7,232 nt of DNA from an uncultured Ruminococcus sp. (GTDB taxonomy: Bacteria > Bacillota > Clostridia > Oscillospirales > Acutalibacteraceae): positions 1 through 7,232 of the forward strand of contig CAJOHT010000046.1 in NCBI GenBank assembly GCA_905234305.1, in the 5' to 3' direction. Under the pieces are notes generated by a model. That model was not told the DNA's origin and did not search any database. It saw only the letters and a program-made list of their open reading frames with translations. The position numbers and the translations under genes were made by a program. This document shows positions 4,744-7,232 of the stretch, piece by piece. How positions within the stretch are numbered: the first letter of the stretch is position 1; every line of letters starts with the position of its first letter.

Positions 4744-5355
4744 TTATTTCATACTGATAAACTCTTTGTTGTCTTTAAGGTAAATCGCGCCCGAGATAAT
4801 ACAGAATATGGTCGATATCCATAGCGCGACTTCGCCGATCATATAGAAAATATAGTCAAGATTGTAAGCGGAGATCAAGCCGATTTGGTATTCGGATAGT
4901 ACGCTCGGCGACGCCATATTTATAATTTCCAGCGTGATCTGGAGTACAAAGACAATTATGATAGCCGTGATCTGGGTAACGGTTTTGACCTTGCCCCAGA
5001 TATTCGCGGCTACGACTTTGCCCTCGCTCGCCGCCATCAGCCTGACGGAGCTTACCGCGAACTCTCTGAAAATAACGACGATAACTAAAAGCGCGTCGCA
5101 AAGACCGTTTTGTACAAAACACAGTAGCGCCGAGAGTACCAGTATTTTATCCGCTAAGGGGTCCGAGAATTTTCCAAAGTTCGTAACTAAATTACGAGAG
5201 CGGGCGATTTTTCCGTCGAAATAGTCAGTTAAGCTCGCCGCGCCGAATAGCGCTAACGCGACTAAATAATGCATCGGAAACGGTATAAGTATCGCCGCTA
5301 TAAAAAACGGGACGAAAACTATTCTCAAAATTGTCAGTTTATTTGGTAAATTCAT
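4744..5355 (-). CDS. pgsA: CDP-diacylglycerol-glycerol-3-phosphate 3-phosphatidyltransferase
   Basis: Membrane enzyme that makes phosphatidylglycerol phosphate from CDP-diacylglycerol and glycerol 3-phosphate, the committed step to phosphatidylglycerol and cardiolipin. The 203-residue protein opens with NLPNKLTILRIVFVPFF, typical of PgsA. It carries the complete CDP-alcohol phosphotransferase signature D-x2-DG-x2-AR-x8-G-x3-D-x3-D at residues 44-69 (Asp44, Asp47, Gly48, Ala51, Arg52, Gly61, Asp65, Asp69). Several hydrophobic spans follow. The C-terminal half (about 135-175) has an extra loop, ASPSVLSEYQIGLISAYNLD, between helices. ATG at 5355 lies 15 nt after the rimO stop, and only a weak AGAAAG precedes it, so translation may depend on coupling to rimO. 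Other CDP-alcohol transferases share the motif, but the N-terminus and operon context favour PgsA. Confidence 0.93.
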   Translation of the reverse strand: MNLPNKLTILRIVFVPFFIAAILIPFPMHYLVALALFGAASLTDYFDGKIARSRNLVTNFGKFSDPLADKILVLSALLCFVQNGLCDALLVIVVIFREFAVSSVRLMAASEGKVVAANIWGKVKTVTQITAIIIVFVLQITLEIINMASPSVLSEYQIGLISAYNLDYIFYMIGEVALWISTIFCIISGAIYLKDNKEFISMK

Positions 5356-5370
5356 TTAATCAAACTTTCT

Positions 5371-6699
5371 TTATATCATTTCTCCCACGGGGTCGATGCC
5401 CAGCGAGTCGGTAATCCTGACCTTTACGAAGCTGCCGACGGCAGGCTTAAAGGTGCTTGAGGTAAAGAATACGTTGCCGTCGACCTCGGGACAATCGCCC
5501 GCGGTCCTGCCGAAGTAACACTCCGCGTACTTATCGAAGCCCTCGACAAGCACCTCGACCTCGCTGCCGATTTTTTCCTCGGCATAGTTCTCCATAATAA
5601 GCTGCTGTTCATCGGTAATTATCTCGGCGCGTTTTTGTTTTATATCCTCGTCGATTTGGTTAGGAAGCTTCGCGGCGGGAGTGTCCTCTTCCTGAGAATA
5701 AGGGAAACAGCCCATTCGCTGGAATTTTATTTCGTTTACAAAATCGCAAAGCTCGTTAAACTGCTCCTCGCTCTCCCCGGGGAAGCCCGTAATAAAAGTG
5801 GAGCGCAGGGTGATGTTCGGGATTTTCTTTCTCAGTTTTTTGATAAGCGCCGTAAGAGTTTCTCGGCTGCCCTTGCGGTTCATAACCTTAAGCAAATCAG
5901 CGTTGCAGTGTTGTAAGGGCAGGTCTAGGTATTTTACGATTTTATCCTCGGACGCGATAGTGTCGATAAGCTCGTCGGTTATTCGCTCGGGATAGCAGTA
6001 GAGAACCCTTATCCATCTTAAGCCGTCAATTTTACAAAGCTCCCTTAAAAGCCTCGGAAGCTCCGCCTTGCCGTAAATATCGGTTCCGTAGTAGGAGGTA
6101 TCCTGAGCTATAAGGATAAGCTCCTTGACTCCGCCCTCGGCGAGCCACTCGGCTTCTTTAACTAAGTTTTCAACAGTACGGCTGCGGTATTTTCCGCGTA
6201 TCATCGGAATTGCGCAGTAGGTACAGTGGTTATCGCATCCGTCGGCGATTTTAAGATAAGCGTAATGCCTCGGGGTACTTTGGATACGCTCACCTTCGAG
6301 AGCAAGCATATCCTTAGGCGGGAAAACTTCCCGCTTTTTTCCGAGCAGAGCGTCATTTATTATTTCCGCTATTTTATCGTTCGCTCCGATGCCGACGCAG
6401 GCGTCGATTTCGGGGAGCTGCATCATAACGTCTTTTTGGTAGCGCTCGGCGAGACATCCCGTAACTATAAGGCACTTTATTTTACCCTCGGCTTTGAGCT
6501 TGGCAAGCTCGAGGATTTCCTCGATGCTTTCCTGCTTAGCGGGTTCGATAAAGGCGCAGGTATTTACGATCGCCGCGTCGCACATAGCGGCGTCTTCGAC
6601 GATTGCAAAATTGTTTTTGTTGAGTTTCGCAAGCAGCATCTCAGCGTCGACCTGGTTTTTGGCGCAGCCTAAGGATACTATACCTACCTTGTATTTCAT
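5371..6699 (-). CDS. rimO: Ribosomal protein S12 methylthiotransferase
   Basis: Radical SAM methylthiotransferase that adds a methylthio group to an aspartate of ribosomal protein S12. The protein is 442 residues, full length for the family. The N-terminal domain holds the first 4Fe-4S ligands Cys12 (SLGCAKNQVDAE), Cys48 (NTCAF) and Cys82 (TGCLAERY). The radical SAM domain has Cys155, Cys159 and Cys162 in DGCDNHCTYCAIPMIRGKYR. A C-terminal TRAM domain occupies about 378-440. The IRGKYRSR stretch (167-174) and the N-terminal GCAKNQVDAE favour RimO over its tRNA-modifying relative MiaB. The start ATG at 6699 overlaps the recX stop as ATGA, with TGAGGA nine bases upstream inside recX, implying translational coupling. 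It is the second gene visible in the recX-rimO-pgsA-cysS operon. Confidence 0.95.
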   Translation of the reverse strand: MKYKVGIVSLGCAKNQVDAEMLLAKLNKNNFAIVEDAAMCDAAIVNTCAFIEPAKQESIEEILELAKLKAEGKIKCLIVTGCLAERYQKDVMMQLPEIDACVGIGANDKIAEIINDALLGKKREVFPPKDMLALEGERIQSTPRHYAYLKIADGCDNHCTYCAIPMIRGKYRSRTVENLVKEAEWLAEGGVKELILIAQDTSYYGTDIYGKAELPRLLRELCKIDGLRWIRVLYCYPERITDELIDTIASEDKIVKYLDLPLQHCNADLLKVMNRKGSRETLTALIKKLRKKIPNITLRSTFITGFPGESEEQFNELCDFVNEIKFQRMGCFPYSQEEDTPAAKLPNQIDEDIKQKRAEIITDEQQLIMENYAEEKIGSEVEVLVEGFDKYAECYFGRTAGDCPEVDGNVFFTSSTFKPAVGSFVKVRITDSLGIDPVGEMI

Positions 6700-7232
6700 A
6701 TGTATTCGTCCTCAAAATAATTACTCATTACCGATTTGATATCGCTCCAGCCGTAGCCCAGCCTCTGAAGCGCGGCGACGGTTTTGCGCCTGCCTTTTTC
6801 GTCCGAAAGCTGTCTTGCGTACTTGGTTTCAAGCAGTATTTCAATATGCTTCCTCGGGTCGGGCGACATTTCCTCTAAAATTTCGTCGGCTAAATCGCGG
6901 TCTATGCCCTTTTCAAGCAGCTTGTACTTAGCGCCGCGTACCGAAAGATGCTTTATATTTATAAGCTCATCGGCGTATCTTCTCGCGAATTTTTCGTCGT
7001 TAACGAGTCCCAGTTCCTCCATACGTCTGACCGCTTTTTCGGCGGCTTCAGCGTCGGAGGTTTTACGGATTTTAGTTTCAAGCTCGCGCTTGCTGTGGTC
7101 GCGGGTCGAAAGAAGCCAGAGAGCCTTTTCTTTAGCGCGTTTTTCGTTGGAGCGGTCGATCAGCTCCTTAAGTTCCTCGTCCGTAATCTCGCTTCCTACG
7201 GAAAATCGGGAGGCTATAATTGTTTCTGTATC
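6696..7232 (-). CDS. recX: Regulatory protein RecX, N-terminus cut by the window edge
   Basis: RecX binds RecA filaments and modulates recombination and SOS activity. The frame is open from the window edge to the TGA at 6698-6696, giving the last 178 codons, without a start codon in view. An internal ATG at 7022 could be mistaken for the start, but the RecX pattern continues upstream of it. The helical repeats of the family are visible: AKEKALWLLSTRDHSKRELE (about residues 33-52 of the fragment), then LGLVNDEKFARRYADE (74-89), then a second region with SVRGAKYKLLEKGID. A last module includes RRKTVAALQRLGYGWSDIKS. Family members in Firmicutes are about 200-270 residues, so a modest N-terminal part is missing. 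The stop overlaps the rimO start by four bases. Confidence 0.92.
   Translation of the reverse strand, partial: DTETIIASRFSVGSEITDEELKELIDRSNEKRAKEKALWLLSTRDHSKRELETKIRKTSDAEAAEKAVRRMEELGLVNDEKFARRYADELINIKHLSVRGAKYKLLEKGIDRDLADEILEEMSPDPRKHIEILLETKYARQLSDEKGRRKTVAALQRLGYGWSDIKSVMSNYFEDEYI

Noticed and set aside
4730..4746. T-box or other tRNA-sensing leader for cysS
   Set aside because: Only 14 bases separate pgsA and cysS, far too short for a T-box.
5371..6699. rimO gene as MiaB (tRNA methylthiotransferase)
   Set aside because: The IRGKYRSR stretch and the N-terminal GCAKNQVDAE pattern fit RimO; MiaB usually has a TRGRE-type sequence at that place.
6696..7022. ATG at 7022 as the true recX start
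   Set aside because: The frame continues upstream to the window edge with typical RecX sequence (AKEKALWLLSTRDHSKREL), so the start is outside the window.

Overview
The window reads as a chromosomal segment of a low-to-mid GC Gram-positive bacterium of the class Clostridia. An Oscillospirales/Ruminococcaceae-like gut organism is my best guess. The evidence is the gene set, the AGGAG-type ribosome sites, the sigma-A style promoters and a preQ1-type leader ahead of a QueT transporter. The taxonomic call is inference. No phage, transposon, CRISPR array, rRNA or tRNA is visible.

Layout. Positions 1-968 (minus) hold the first 322 codons of a phosphoglucomutase/phosphomannomutase, whose C-terminal part lies outside the window. 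Positions 969-1415 are a long AT-rich divergent intergenic region. It has one good promoter facing each way and, between them, a cluster of inverted repeats plus four degenerate direct repeats spaced 22, 33 and 33 bp apart. Positions 1416-1670 (plus) encode an 84-residue protein of unknown function. It has its own strong promoter, a structured leader with mutually exclusive pairings, and a very long terminator hairpin. Positions 1928-2467 (plus) encode a QueT-family transporter for queuosine precursors, preceded by a strong promoter and a probable preQ1-I riboswitch that ends in its Shine-Dalgarno. A bidirectional terminator separates it from the convergent minus-strand genes.

The minus-strand genes read right to left as recX (5' end outside the window), rimO, pgsA, cysS and then a membrane-anchored NodB-type polysaccharide deacetylase. 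recX and rimO overlap as ATGA, and the next two gaps are about 15 nt, so recX-rimO-pgsA-cysS looks like one housekeeping operon (recombination control, ribosomal protein S12 modification, phospholipid synthesis, tRNA charging). The deacetylase follows after 53 nt, with a 13-bp perfect inverted repeat over its start codon, and may be controlled separately.

The genes themselves are mostly ordinary. The parts most worth a second look are non-coding: the phased repeats at 1127-1234, the switchable leader at 1316-1415 of the unknown small protein, the divergent preQ1-I aptamer at 1878-1919, and the start-codon hairpin at 3275-3307.
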